Below, in pieces: positions 1 through 9,240 of a DNA stretch of 64,000 bases; position 1 is the stretch's first letter, and the number at the start of each line of letters is the position of its first letter. The translations under genes were made by a program, and so were the position numbers. Under the pieces are notes generated by a model. That model searched no databases. It was not told the DNA's origin and was given only the letters and a program-made list of their open reading frames with translations. Source of the stretch: Paraburkholderia atlantica. Its GTDB lineage: Bacteria; Pseudomonadota; Gammaproteobacteria; Burkholderiales; Burkholderiaceae. Location of the stretch: positions 124,001 to 188,000 of the forward strand of contig NZ_WHNQ01000004.1 in the NCBI RefSeq assembly GCF_009362785.1. Direction: 5' to 3'.

Positions 1-951
1 GAGAAGACCCGCGTCGAAATCGCCGACATTCTGCACGGCCGCGATGACCGGCTCGTGCTGATCGTCGGCCCCTGTTCGATACATGACCACGACCAGGCAA
101 TCGAATACGCGCGCAAGCTGAAGGCCGCCGCCGATCACTACCGCGACGATCTGCTGATCGTGATGCGCGTGTACTTCGAGAAGCCGCGCACGACGGTGGG
201 CTGGAAAGGCTATATCAACGATCCGCGTCTGGATGGCAGCTTTCGCATCAACGAAGGGCTGCGTCGCGCGCGGCAGTTGCTGCTCGACATCAACGGTCTG
301 GGGCTTGCCACCGCAACCGAATTCCTCGATCTGCTGAGCCCGCAATACATCGCCGATCTGATCGCGTGGGGTGCGATCGGCGCTCGCACGACCGAGAGTC
401 AGAGTCATCGTCAGCTCGCGTCGGGACTGAGCTGCCCGATCGGTTTCAAGAACGGCACCGACGGCGGCGTGCAGATCGCCGCTGACGCGATCGTCGCGGC
501 GCGTGCGAGCCACGCGTTCATGGGCATGACGAAAATGGGCATGGCCGCGATCTTCGAAACGCGCGGCAACGACGACGCGCACGTGATCCTGCGCGGCGGC
601 AAGAAAGGACCGAACTACGACAGCGCGTCGGTGCAGGCAACCTGTGAAGCGCTGCGTTCAGCGGGTCTGCGCGAACAGGTGATGATCGACTGCTCGCATG
701 CGAACTCGAACAAGTCGCACCTGCGGCAGATCGAGGTCGCGGACGATATCGCGCGGCAACTGTCGGCGCGCGAAGGCCGCATCATCGGTGTGATGCTCGA
801 AAGTCATCTGGAAGAAGGCCGTCAGGATCTGAAGGCCGGTGTGCCGTTGCGTTACGGCGTGTCGATCACGGATGCCTGCGTGAGCTGGGCGCAGACCGAA
901 CCGGTGCTCACCACGCTCGCCGAGGCAACCCGCAAGCGTCGCGCCGGCTGA
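1..951 (+). CDS. aroG: 3-deoxy-7-phosphoheptulonate synthase (class I DAHP synthase), 5'-truncated by the window
   Basis: First step of the shikimate pathway: condenses phosphoenolpyruvate with erythrose 4-phosphate in the cytoplasm. The reading frame is open from base 1, so the real start lies upstream; about 316 residues are visible of the usual 350-360. Class I signatures are present in order: GPCSIHD near the start, EKPRT at about base 178, the ARTTESQSHR and FKNGTDG active-site stretches, and IDCSHANS near base 690. The enzyme class is metal-dependent and usually feedback-inhibited by an aromatic amino acid; which one cannot be read here. It ends in RKRRAG before a 245-base gap to the convergent HU gene. 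The product is very likely correct; the paralogue letter is less sure. Confidence 0.93.
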   Translation, partial: EKTRVEIADILHGRDDRLVLIVGPCSIHDHDQAIEYARKLKAAADHYRDDLLIVMRVYFEKPRTTVGWKGYINDPRLDGSFRINEGLRRARQLLLDINGLGLATATEFLDLLSPQYIADLIAWGAIGARTTESQSHRQLASGLSCPIGFKNGTDGGVQIAADAIVAARASHAFMGMTKMGMAAIFETRGNDDAHVILRGGKKGPNYDSASVQATCEALRSAGLREQVMIDCSHANSNKSHLRQIEVADDIARQLSAREGRIIGVMLESHLEEGRQDLKAGVPLRYGVSITDACVSWAQTEPVLTTLAEATRKRRAG

Positions 952-1196
952 CAGCACAACGCACGGACCGCGCGACCGCGGTTCGGCGACGACTCCACTC
1001 GCGACCCGATCAAGCCCGATCGAGGACGAGAACGCCAGGCCCCAAGATGCCAGGCACACGCGCCGCGCCAGTTGCCGGGCAAACCGCCAGGCGGGTTGGG
1101 CAGCGCGTGATCCTCACGCCTATCGCATCATTCACGCGTGCGCCTCACAGGAAGCTGCAAAGCGCACCGCGAATGCTCCGGCGTGATGCGCGTTGC

Positions 1197-1475
1197 TTAC
1201 GACGCGTTGACGGCTTCCTTGAACGCCTTGCCCGCGGTGAACTTCACCGTCTTGGCCGCGGCGATCTGGATTTCTTCGCCCGTCGACGGATTGCGGCCCA
1301 CGCGTGCCGCGCGCGCGCCGGTCGAGAACGAACCGAAACCGACCAGTTGCACCGTATCGCCGCTCACCACGGCCTTGGTCACTGCCTCGACGATCGCGTC
1401 GATGGTCTGGCCGGTTGCCGCTTTGCTTTCGCCCGTCGCTGCGGCGACTGCATCAATCAGTTCCTGTTTGTTCAT
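1197..1475 (-). CDS. HU family DNA-binding protein
   Basis: Small histone-like nucleoid protein of 92 residues, the normal length for HU, which binds and bends DNA as a dimer. Two N-terminal helices are followed by GFGSF at residues 46-50 and the DNA-binding arm signature [10 protein letters not shown] at 60-69; the C-terminus [16 protein letters not shown] is typical of beta-proteobacterial HU. The start is supported by GGGAAG about 7 bases upstream. It converges with the DAHP synthase gene. A short hairpin lies in its leader. It could be the beta-type HU (hupB), but HU paralogues cannot be separated by eye. Confidence 0.95.
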   Translation of the reverse strand: MNKQELIDAVAAATGESKAATGQTIDAIVEAVTKAVVSGDTVQLVGFGSFSTGARAARVGRNPSTGEEIQIAAAKTVKFTAGKAFKEAVNAS

Positions 1476-1502
1476 AGCACTTCCCGTATGGTAATCATGG
1501 AA

Positions 1503-1525
1503 CCGGCGCCACTCTAAGGCGCCGG
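1503..1525 (-). promoter_or_regulatory. Hairpin in the HU 5' leader
   Basis: Perfect 8-base arms CCGGCGCC (1503-1510) and GGCGCCGG (1518-1525) flank a 7-base loop, 28 bases upstream of the HU start codon. There is no T-run, so it is not a terminator. It could fold in the HU mRNA leader. The rest of the 350-base gap (1476-1825) shows no gene and no promoter I would call with confidence. Confidence 0.35.
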
Positions 1526-1825
1526 GACCGACACACTAACGCATAGGCGCACCTTCGCGCAAACCCTTGGTGTAAGGCTTGTATCAAGGCCGGAGCGCCG
1601 GTTTGACGATTTTCCGTCGCAAACTGCCATAAGAATCGCGGGCTTATGCGCGCGCGTCGAGTTATTAGCGTTCGCCGCGCATCACAATCCGTTGCAATTT
1701 CAGTACTTTAGGTCGCGTTACGCGAGCCCGCGCGGCCTCCCCGATGACGATAGCCCTTTTCGCGAAGCGCGGGCGCGCTATTTGCAATACACGTCACAAG
1801 AAAACTTTCGGCAAGACATAAAAAA

Positions 1826-2221
1826 GTGAGAATTCGCCACTTTGCAACATGCGCGCTGCTTACCGTGATGTCATCGGCGGCTGCCGCGGCCGGCGACAAC
1901 GCGTGCGCGACCCTCGTCGGCGCAACCAATTCCAGTGCCGCGCAGGGCTTTTCGCTCCGCGATGGCGAACCGGTCGACTTCGTCGGCGGCGCAAAAACGG
2001 TGCACGGCAAGCTGCTCGTGTTCAGCGACGGCGACGTGTTGCGCGCGTACTGGCAGCCGGACGACAGCCCGGAAAAATACGTGCTCGCGAATGCGGGAGC
2101 CGACGAGGTCCGGCTCGTCTCGTCAGCGCCACGGGGCACGCCCGCACCAGCCGGCCAGCCCGGCACTCCCATGCAGCCGCAGCGGGTGCTGTCGTGCCCC
2201 AACCTTGAGCATTTGCCATAG
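1826..2221 (+). CDS. Small secreted protein of unknown function
   Basis: A 131-residue protein with a clear N-terminal signal peptide: MRIRH, a hydrophobic stretch, then an Ala-rich cleavage region near residue 22. The mature part has two cysteines (27 and 124) that could form a disulfide, and a Pro/Gly-rich tail. It is predicted to be periplasmic or exported. The start is GTG with only a weak ribosome site, so the exact start is uncertain, but the signal peptide supports it. I do not recognise a domain. It stands alone between HU and the GGDEF-EAL gene. Confidence 0.65.
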   Translation: MRIRHFATCALLTVMSSAAAAAGDNACATLVGATNSSAAQGFSLRDGEPVDFVGGAKTVHGKLLVFSDGDVLRAYWQPDDSPEKYVLANAGADEVRLVSSAPRGTPAPAGQPGTPMQPQRVLSCPNLEHLP

Positions 2222-2436
2222 CGAGCTTTCATCGAGAGGCTCGCCACCGGCATCCAGCACAAACGTCTGCCTCCGGCGCCGCCAGGTAGTACTTACCGCG
2301 CGACGATTCGTAAGCATGCAGTCGGGTCACAGCCCCTCCGCTGCGATGCGCCTTTACCCCTCAAAACGCTCAAGTTAACCAGCTTTGCGCCGATATAAAC
2401 AGCTGCGTTTAGCGCGCAAACGTTAAAAGGACGGTG

Positions 2437-4410
2437 ATGGTTTGGCTCGCAAGATTGAAGAAGGTACTGTCGGTCGCCGATGGTGACCGTGCGCTGACGC
2501 GTGCACGGTTGCACGCGTTCAGCCGCCAGGTACCGCTTCTCTACTTCATCCTGCTCGTCAACACGGCGGCGGTCGCGGCGACGCATCTGGACAGCGCGCC
2601 GGCCTGGCTGTCGATATATATGCCCGGCGCGCTCGCCGCGCTGTGTGTACTTCGCTGCGTGCGCTGGTGGCGCAAACGCAACCGGCCGATGACGGACGCC
2701 CAGGTGGTCCGCGAATTGCGCGGCGTGACGTGGATCGTCGGCCTATTCGGCGTCGCGTTCAGCGGCTGGTCGCTGCTGTTGTTCCCGTACGGCGGTGCGT
2801 ATCAGCAGGCGCAGGTCGCGTTCTACATGGCGACGACGCTGGTCGGCAGCATGTTCTGCCTGATCCACCTGCGCAAGGCCGCGCTTCTGCTGCTTTGCAT
2901 CGTCCTCCTGAGTTTCTCCGGGTTCCTCGTGTCCAGCGGCTCGCCCGTGTTCTTCGCGATGGCCGTCGATATGACGCTGGTCGGCGTCGCGCTCGCGGTG
3001 GTCATCCAGCTTTACTGCCGCACGTTTGCGGACGCCGTGCGAGCGCAACGCGAACTACAGGCAAGCCATCAAAACACCCAACGGCTCAGCGACGACAACT
3101 ACCGGCTCGCCAACATCGACAGTCTGACCGGCCTGCCGAACCGGCGCAGCTATTTCGCGGCGCTGAGCGCGATCCTGGAGCAGGCGCTCGAAACGGGCGG
3201 CGGCTTCAACGTCGGGCTCATCGATCTGGACGGCTTCAAGCAGGTCAACGACATATATGGTCACGCGAGCGGCGACCTCGTGCTGCAGGAAGTCGGCACG
3301 CGACTCGTGTCGATCAGCGAAACGGGCCTGATGTTCGCGCGCCTGGGCGGCGATGAATTCGGCGTGCTCGTGCGCCACAAGATGTCGAACGAAGCGCTGG
3401 TCGAGTTGGGACAGCGGATCTGCGACGCGCTCAGTCAGCCTTATCAGGTCGCCGACAATGTCGCGGAGCTGTCCGGCACGATCGGCTGGGCCGCATTTCC
3501 CGAAGCGGGCTCGACGGTCGCGCAGGTGTTCGAACGCGCCGACGCCGCGCTCTATGTCGGCAAGGAAAACCGCCGCGGCATGCCGGTGATTTTCTCGACC
3601 GAGCACGAAACGCAGATGCGGCGCCTAAGCCTCGTCACGCAGGAGTTGCGTCACGCGGACCTCGAAGCGGAACTGTTCCTGGAGTTCCAGCCGATCTACG
3701 ATCTGCTCACCCACCGGCCGATCGGCCTCGAAGCGCTCGGGCGATGGCACAACGCGCGGCTCGGCATGGTCAGGCCCGAGGAATTCATTCGGATCGCGGA
3801 GCGTACCGAGCTGATTCTCGGCATCACCGACGTGCTGCTGCGCCAGGCGCTCGCCGAAGTCGCACACTGGCCGGGCGATCTGTATCTGTCGTTCAACCTG
3901 TCCGCGATCGATATCTCGACGTCGGCGCGCGCCCGTCGCCTGATCGACATCGTCGCGGCAAGCGGCGTGTCGCCGCATCGCGTGACGTTCGAAATCACCG
4001 AAACCGCGTTGACGCGCGATTTCGAGCAGGCGCACAGCGCGATGACGATGCTCAAGCAGGCCGGCTGCAGGATGTCGCTCGACGATTTCGGCACCGGCTA
4101 TTCGAGCCTCAGCTACGTGCACCGCTTGCCATTCGACGCGATCAAGATCGACCGCAGCTTCGTCTCCGACGTCGATACCAACAGCGCGTCGAAGAAGATC
4201 ATCAAATCCGTGATCGACCTGTGCCGCAACCTCGGGCTCGAATGCGTGGTGGAAGGACTCGAAACGCCGTTGCAGGCCCAGGTCGTCAAGGCGCTCGGCG
4301 CGCGCGCGGTGCAAGGCTATCTGTTCAGCCTGCCGATGCGGGCAAGCGCGGTCGGCACGTTTCTATGGACCGCGCTCGCGCAGAGCCACGCGGCGGAGAC
4401 GCACTCCTAG
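2437..4410 (+). CDS. Membrane-bound GGDEF-EAL protein (cyclic-di-GMP synthesis and/or hydrolysis)
   Basis: Signalling protein of about 657 residues. The N-terminal 200 residues hold five or six hydrophobic segments (MASE-like sensor), followed by a short linker helix. The diguanylate cyclase domain carries an intact GGDEF at 304-308 with the NID.LTGLPNRR entry motif. The EAL domain begins around residue 410 with EAL at 432-434, then the metal and catalytic stretches EITETAL, LDDFGTGYSSL, IKIDRSF and VEGLET, so both domains look active. A GTG lies directly before the chosen ATG; AAAAGG fits the ATG better. It is a single gene without obvious partners. Which activity dominates, and what the membrane part senses, cannot be seen. 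Confidence 0.93.
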   Translation: MVWLARLKKVLSVADGDRALTRARLHAFSRQVPLLYFILLVNTAAVAATHLDSAPAWLSIYMPGALAALCVLRCVRWWRKRNRPMTDAQVVRELRGVTWIVGLFGVAFSGWSLLLFPYGGAYQQAQVAFYMATTLVGSMFCLIHLRKAALLLLCIVLLSFSGFLVSSGSPVFFAMAVDMTLVGVALAVVIQLYCRTFADAVRAQRELQASHQNTQRLSDDNYRLANIDSLTGLPNRRSYFAALSAILEQALETGGGFNVGLIDLDGFKQVNDIYGHASGDLVLQEVGTRLVSISETGLMFARLGGDEFGVLVRHKMSNEALVELGQRICDALSQPYQVADNVAELSGTIGWAAFPEAGSTVAQVFERADAALYVGKENRRGMPVIFSTEHETQMRRLSLVTQELRHADLEAELFLEFQPIYDLLTHRPIGLEALGRWHNARLGMVRPEEFIRIAERTELILGITDVLLRQALAEVAHWPGDLYLSFNLSAIDISTSARARRLIDIVAASGVSPHRVTFEITETALTRDFEQAHSAMTMLKQAGCRMSLDDFGTGYSSLSYVHRLPFDAIKIDRSFVSDVDTNSASKKIIKSVIDLCRNLGLECVVEGLETPLQAQVVKALGARAVQGYLFSLPMRASAVGTFLWTALAQSHAAETHS

Positions 4411-4437
4411 CGCTCGATCGCTTCGCGGCAGTGCCGC

Positions 4438-5151
4438 TCAGTACGTCAGCTTCGGATACCAGTCGGTGCCGCGGCCGCCGGGGGTCATGTCGAGGATCGT
4501 CCATAGCGGCATCAAATCGGGCGCGCCGCGCGGGTCCTGCCCGGGGTCCGACGTCGATGGCCCCATCTCTTCGGCCCAGAAGTGCCGCACGACACCGCCC
4601 GTGCGCGTGAATACGTTGAGCGCGGGAACGTCGTCGGCGGCGGGATCTTCGGCTGCGTAATCGCGATTGAACGTGTTGCCGCCCGACGAATAGAGCCGCA
4701 GATGCCGCCAGCCGCGCTCCTGCTTGAACGCGACGAGCTTGTCGATCGGCGAACGGCCGATCACCGCGAACGCGACGCGCTGCTGGATATCGGGCATTTC
4801 GCCGTCCCACGCGCTCAGCAGCGACGTGCACATCGGGCACGGCTGCTCGCGCTGCGGTCCGAACATCCAGTTGTAGGTCACGAGCGTGTCGTGCGCGCCG
4901 AACATCTGCGATAGCGTGGCCGGGCCCGCTTCGCCGTCGAAACGGTAATCCTCCGGCACGATACCGCCCGCCGGCAGCGCGCGGCGCTGCGCGGCGACGC
5001 GCTCGATCTGGCGGCGCAACTCGATCTCCTCGGCGAGCAATGCGTTGCGCGCGCGTCGATATTCGGGGCTCTCGCCGGGAAAGCGTTGAGGCAGGTCGGC
5101 CAGTTCGCGGGCCGGTTTCAGTGTGTGCATCGAAGTGTTTGCGTCGTTCAT
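4438..5151 (-). CDS. DUF899 family thioredoxin-like protein
   Basis: A 237-residue cytoplasmic protein of the DUF899 family, which has a thioredoxin-like fold. The redox-type CPMC motif sits in a PCPMCTSLLSAWDGE stretch, followed by the family core around IDKLVAFKQERGW and the tail with WAEEMG and MTPGGRGTDWYP. The frame is open for a further 100 codons upstream, but AAGGAG about 8 bases before the ATG at 5151 and the family N-terminus (LADLPQRFPGESPEYR) fix the start. Neighbours are a convergent GGDEF-EAL gene and a divergent LysR gene that could control it. The reaction is unknown. Confidence 0.85.
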   Translation of the reverse strand: MNDANTSMHTLKPARELADLPQRFPGESPEYRRARNALLAEEIELRRQIERVAAQRRALPAGGIVPEDYRFDGEAGPATLSQMFGAHDTLVTYNWMFGPQREQPCPMCTSLLSAWDGEMPDIQQRVAFAVIGRSPIDKLVAFKQERGWRHLRLYSSGGNTFNRDYAAEDPAADDVPALNVFTRTGGVVRHFWAEEMGPSTSDPGQDPRGAPDLMPLWTILDMTPGGRGTDWYPKLTY

Positions 5152-5438
5152 CAGCCATCTCCTTGTGAGAAGTCGTGCGAAAAACGGACGGAAGACGGGC
5201 GGCCACCAGCGCTTTACCGCCCTTCCTATAAGAGACGACGGATGAGACCGCGGAAAATCGACATGCCTTGCGATGATTTTTGAGCGGCAGCCTTTTCGCA
5301 GCGTTTTGCCGACGGTTCGACAACGCACTCGCGAGCGCCACCGCAAGGTATGCTTGCGCCAGACAGCACGCCCACTACACTCGCCAACACCACGCGGCAC
5401 GCGCGCCACGCACGACGCGGCCGCCTTGGGGAACGCAC

Positions 5439-6386
5439 ATGCCGCTTCGTCTGCCACCCCTGCCCGCGCTCCGTTTTTTCGAAGCGGCCGGCAGGCATCA
5501 AAGTTTCAAGCTCGCCGCCGCCGAGTTGAACGTCACGCCGAGCGCAATCAGTCATGGCATCGTCGGCCTCGAGGAAGCGCTCGGCGTCGAGCTGTTCGTG
5601 CGCGAGCCGCGCGGCATCTCGTTGACCGCGGTTGGCGCGGATTATCTGTCGTACGTCTCCGAGGCGTTTTCGCTGATCGCAATCGGCACGCAGCGTCTGC
5701 CCAATCAACGCGCGGATCGGTCGGTCACGCTCAGCTGCGCGCCGACCTTCGCGTCGCGCTGGCTGCTGCCGCGCCTCGGAAGTTTTCGCGCGCGCTGGCC
5801 GAATATCAACGTGAGCGTGGATACATCGCGTCGCCAGGTCGGTTTTCCGGTCGACGGCTTCGATTTCGCGATCCGCATGAGCCGCGCGCCGGTCGCCGGC
5901 ACCGCATGGACGCGACTGTTCGGCGAGCGTTTCGTGCCCGTGTGCAGCCCCGCTTACCTGGCGACACTGCGCGACGAGCGCGGCGTCCCGAGCCTGCGAC
6001 GCGCGACGCTGATTCACGTGAACGCCGCGAGTGAAGACTGGCAGATGTGGCTCGATGCAACCGGCACCGACGGCATCGACACGACGGGCGGCTTGCACGT
6101 CGACACGATCCAGCTCGCCTTCGAAGCAGCCAGCATGGGCCTCGGCGTCGCGCTCGGCCGCAAGCCGCTGGTCGACGGCGACCTGGCGAGCGGCGCGCTG
6201 GTCGAGGCTTGCGCGCCCACCATCGCATCCACCACCGCCTACTGGCTGGTCAGCACGGAGAACGCGGACAGCGCGATCCGGCGGCCCGAGCTCGCCGATT
6301 TCCGGCGCTGGCTCGTCGACGAGGCGGCCGCCTTCGACGCGCATGCCGACGCGGCCGCGGACGGCGACCTGGCAGCGCACAGGTGA
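5439..6386 (+). CDS. LysR-type transcriptional regulator (GcvA-like)
   Basis: A 315-residue regulator. The N-terminal winged helix-turn-helix (about residues 5-65) begins LPPLPALRFFEAAGRHQSF and continues with LNVTPSAISHGI, a pattern typical of the GcvA-like branch. A two-lobed substrate-binding domain follows. An upstream in-frame start exists at 5280, but GGGG before the ATG at 5439 and the family N-terminus favour this one. It is divergent from the DUF899 gene and 82 bases upstream of a co-directional MFS gene, either of which may be its target. Confidence 0.88.
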   Translation: MPLRLPPLPALRFFEAAGRHQSFKLAAAELNVTPSAISHGIVGLEEALGVELFVREPRGISLTAVGADYLSYVSEAFSLIAIGTQRLPNQRADRSVTLSCAPTFASRWLLPRLGSFRARWPNINVSVDTSRRQVGFPVDGFDFAIRMSRAPVAGTAWTRLFGERFVPVCSPAYLATLRDERGVPSLRRATLIHVNAASEDWQMWLDATGTDGIDTTGGLHVDTIQLAFEAASMGLGVALGRKPLVDGDLASGALVEACAPTIASTTAYWLVSTENADSAIRRPELADFRRWLVDEAAAFDAHADAAADGDLAAHR

Positions 6387-6468
6387 GCCACGCTCACCTG
6401 TCGTCGAAATCTTTTCCTTTGCCGGCCATGCGGCGGGCTGCGACGATGGTGGCCAAGGAGAAGCCGCC

Positions 6469-7749
6469 ATGTCGACCACCCACAGCAAGCAACCCACGCC
6501 GGCCCTCGCTCCGGCGACGACCGTCACCACGACGGTCGTGATCGTCGCCGCTGCGCTGATCCTGAGCGCCGCGATGGGCATTCGCCAGACCTTCGGCCTG
6601 TTCATCGGCCCGTTCTCGTTCGACCGCGGTCTGCCGGTCACGCTGATCGCCTTCGCGATCGCGCTGCACAACCTGGTGTGGGGCTTCGCGCAGCCGTTCG
6701 CGGGCGCGGCCGCGGATCGCTATGGCTCGGCGCCGGTGGTCGCGTTCGGCGCTTCGACGTTCGCGGCCGGCCTCGCGCTGTCCGCGGTCGCGCCGAGCGG
6801 CGCGCTGCTGGTGATCGGCATGGGGCTGCTGGTCGGCATCGGCGTCAGTTGCACGACCTTCGGCGTGGTGTTGCCGGCGGTCGGCCGCATGGCGTCGCCG
6901 GAGAAGCGCAGCGTCGCGATGGGCCTCGTCAGCGCCGGCGGCTCCGCCGGACAGGTGCTGATGGTGCCGCTCGTGCAAGGCATCCGGCTGCACGCGGGCA
7001 TCGCGACCTCGCTATTCGTGCTCGCGTTCGTGATGCTGCTGATCGCGCCGCTCGGCATCGTGCTCGACCGTCGCGCGCAGATCCATGCGACAGGACAGGT
7101 CCGGATCGACGACGCACCCGAGACTTCGCTGCGCGAGGTTCTGTCACAAGCGACGCGCCATCGCGGCTACCGCCTGCTGACGCTCGGCTTCTTCACCTGC
7201 GGCTTCCAGCTCGCGTTCATCGCGACTCATCTGCCCGCGTATCTGACGCTGTGTCATATGCCGATCGGGCTGGGCGCCACCGCGCTGGCGCTGATCGGTC
7301 TATTCAACATGGCGGGCAGCTGGGCTTGCGGTTGGCTCGGCGGCCGGTTCCGCCAGCATCATGTGCTCGGCTGGCTTTATCTGATTCGCAGCGCGACGAT
7401 CGCCGCATTCTTCGCGCTGCCGAAAAGCGCGGTGTCCGTGGTGATTTTCGCGGCCGTGATGGGCCTGACGTGGCTCGGTACCGTACCGCTGACGAGCGGG
7501 CTCGTCGCCAAGGTGTTCGGCACGCGACACCTGGGCAGCCTGTTCGGCGTATGCTTTCTGAGCCATCAGATCGGCTCGTTTCTCGGCGCGTGGCTCGGAG
7601 GCCTCGTGTTCGATCTGACGGGCTCGTACTCGCTGATATGGGTCGCGACGGTCGCGGCGGGATTGATCGCGGCACTGCTGCATTTCCCGATCGACGACAC
7701 GGCGGTGACGACGCCGGCGCGGCGTTCACCGCGTCCCGCTCAGGCTTGA
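6469..7749 (+). CDS. MFS transporter (oxalate/formate antiporter-like branch)
   Basis: A 426-residue inner-membrane carrier with about 12 hydrophobic segments and a basic loop in the middle. The first helices, MGIRQTFGLFIGPF and WGFAQPFAGAAADRYG, are typical of the branch annotated as OFA or CynX-like MFS. AAGGAG lies 8 bases before the ATG; the frame is open further upstream only as an overlap with the LysR gene. The substrate is not evident, but the branch usually moves small organic anions. It is probably regulated by the preceding LysR protein. Confidence 0.85.
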   Translation: MSTTHSKQPTPALAPATTVTTTVVIVAAALILSAAMGIRQTFGLFIGPFSFDRGLPVTLIAFAIALHNLVWGFAQPFAGAAADRYGSAPVVAFGASTFAAGLALSAVAPSGALLVIGMGLLVGIGVSCTTFGVVLPAVGRMASPEKRSVAMGLVSAGGSAGQVLMVPLVQGIRLHAGIATSLFVLAFVMLLIAPLGIVLDRRAQIHATGQVRIDDAPETSLREVLSQATRHRGYRLLTLGFFTCGFQLAFIATHLPAYLTLCHMPIGLGATALALIGLFNMAGSWACGWLGGRFRQHHVLGWLYLIRSATIAAFFALPKSAVSVVIFAAVMGLTWLGTVPLTSGLVAKVFGTRHLGSLFGVCFLSHQIGSFLGAWLGGLVFDLTGSYSLIWVATVAAGLIAALLHFPIDDTAVTTPARRSPRPAQA

Positions 7750-7755
7750 TGCAGC

Positions 7756-8361
7756 TTACTTCTTCGGCGCATCCGCCGCGGCTTTCGGCACACGCCCCAT
7801 CAGATAGAACTCGTCGTTCGGACGCATCGAGATCACGTTCGCCATCCGGTTCGATAGACCGAAAAACGCGGTGATTGCCGCGATGTCCCAGATGTCTTCA
7901 TCGGTGAAGCCGTGGCCGCGCAGCGTCTGGAAGTCTTCTTCGTCGACCGTGCCCGACGCGCGGCACACCTTCAGAGCGAAATCGAGCATCGCCTTCTGGC
8001 GCTCGGTGAGGTCGGCCTTGCGATGATTGACCGCGACCTGGTCGGCGAGCAGCGGCGCTTTTTCGTAGATGCGCAGAAGCGCGCCGTGCGCGACCACGCA
8101 GTAAAGACAATCGTTGACCGCGCTCGTCGCGACCACGATCATCTCGCGCTCGCCTTTCGTGAGACCGCCCTCTTTCAGCATCAACGCATCGTGATAAGCG
8201 AAGAACGCGCGAAATTCGTCGGGCCGATGCGCGAGCGTCAGAAACACGTTCGGCACAAAACCCGCCTTCTGCTGCACTTCGAGAATGCGGGCGCTGATAT
8301 CCTCGGGCCACTCGCTCGGCTCGGGGACCGGGTAACGGCTGATGGGCTGAAGCGTGGCCAT
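7756..8361 (-). CDS. AhpD/carboxymuconolactone-decarboxylase-like peroxidase-related protein
   Basis: A 201-residue protein of the uncharacterised peroxidase-related branch of the AhpD superfamily. The redox centre CLYCVVAH gives C85, C88 and H92, the Cys-x-x-Cys-x3-His arrangement used for thiol-dependent peroxide reduction in AhpD. Conserved family stretches KAGFVPNVFL, FFAYHDALM and GFTDEDIWDI are present. The ATG at 8361 starts MATLQPISRYPVPEP, which matches the family; the 16 codons of open frame before it do not. It is convergent with the MFS gene, 6 bases from its stop. The physiological substrate is unknown. Confidence 0.88.
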   Translation of the reverse strand: MATLQPISRYPVPEPSEWPEDISARILEVQQKAGFVPNVFLTLAHRPDEFRAFFAYHDALMLKEGGLTKGEREMIVVATSAVNDCLYCVVAHGALLRIYEKAPLLADQVAVNHRKADLTERQKAMLDFALKVCRASGTVDEEDFQTLRGHGFTDEDIWDIAAITAFFGLSNRMANVISMRPNDEFYLMGRVPKAAADAPKK

Positions 8362-8539
8362 GCGCTGTCTCCGTGATCTTTGTCTGGGATATGCCGACCA
8401 TTGTAGCAACGCGTTTTCGCGGTCGCCCGCGCTTCACCCGGTCGGCTCGATCACGTCCGATATCGCCGCCCGCATCGTCTAGACTTTCAGTTCGGCATGC
8501 GTGAAGCCGCCCCGCACGGCGGCGACGAAAGGAGCAACC

Positions 8540-8956
8540 ATGTCAAACGTGACGCACGACGCGCGGGCCACTGTGATCAAGGTGCGCCCGGAACGGGAAA
8601 TGGCGACGATGCAGCGGCTGCCTTATTTCGTCGGCATTTCGGCGCGCACCGCGGGCACCACCGGCCTGTCGATGTATATGGTCGTGGTCCCGCCTGGCGG
8701 CCATGCGGAGCCGCACTATCACGCCGACTACGAAACCGCGATCTATATGCTCGAAGGCAGAATCGAGACGCGCTATGGCCCGGGCTTGCGCGAGTCGGTC
8801 ATCACCGAGCCGGGCGACTTTTTGTTCATTCCGCCGGGCGTGCCGCACCAGCCGTTCAATCTCGACGCGAACGCCGCGGCGCGCGCGATCGTCGCGCGCA
8901 ATCAGGCGAACGAGCATGAGCGCGTGGTGCCCTATGATCCGTCTGTAGATGCGTAA
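8540..8956 (+). CDS. Cupin-domain protein
   Basis: A 138-residue single-cupin protein. The metal-site motif 1 is visible as the GGHAEPHYHADYETAIYMLEG region (His, His, Glu), and motif 2 as PGDFLFIPPGVPHQPFN (His). A Shine-Dalgarno AAAGGAG precedes the ATG by about 7 bases. Cupins of this size are metal-dependent isomerases, dioxygenases or binding proteins; nothing here fixes the reaction. It is divergent from the AhpD-like gene, which may share its promoter region. Confidence 0.85.
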   Translation: MSNVTHDARATVIKVRPEREMATMQRLPYFVGISARTAGTTGLSMYMVVVPPGGHAEPHYHADYETAIYMLEGRIETRYGPGLRESVITEPGDFLFIPPGVPHQPFNLDANAAARAIVARNQANEHERVVPYDPSVDA

Positions 8957-9240
8957 GGTGACAGGCCTCTTTCCGTACCACCTTGCCTGAAGCGACGCGA
9001 ATCCCGCTGCTCTGTCCGTGTTGATCCACTTGCCGCGCGGCGCATGCAGCCTGCATGGCGCGGTGGGTCTCGCCCTTCCCCGCGCCCATTCGTCGCTCGC
9101 GCGCCACTTCGTCGGCGCACTTTCATAACGCCGACTCGCCACCTGTGCTTAAATCCGTCTTTCGCGTCGCTAGAGGCTTGTATGGGCCTCGGCCCGGACG
9201 ATTTCTTTTTCCCTTTCTTTGCCTTATCAGGAGCGCGGTT

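Noticed and set aside
5226..6671. Minus-strand 481-codon frame across the LysR and MFS genes
   Set aside because: Antisense to two well-supported genes and without any domain or signal.
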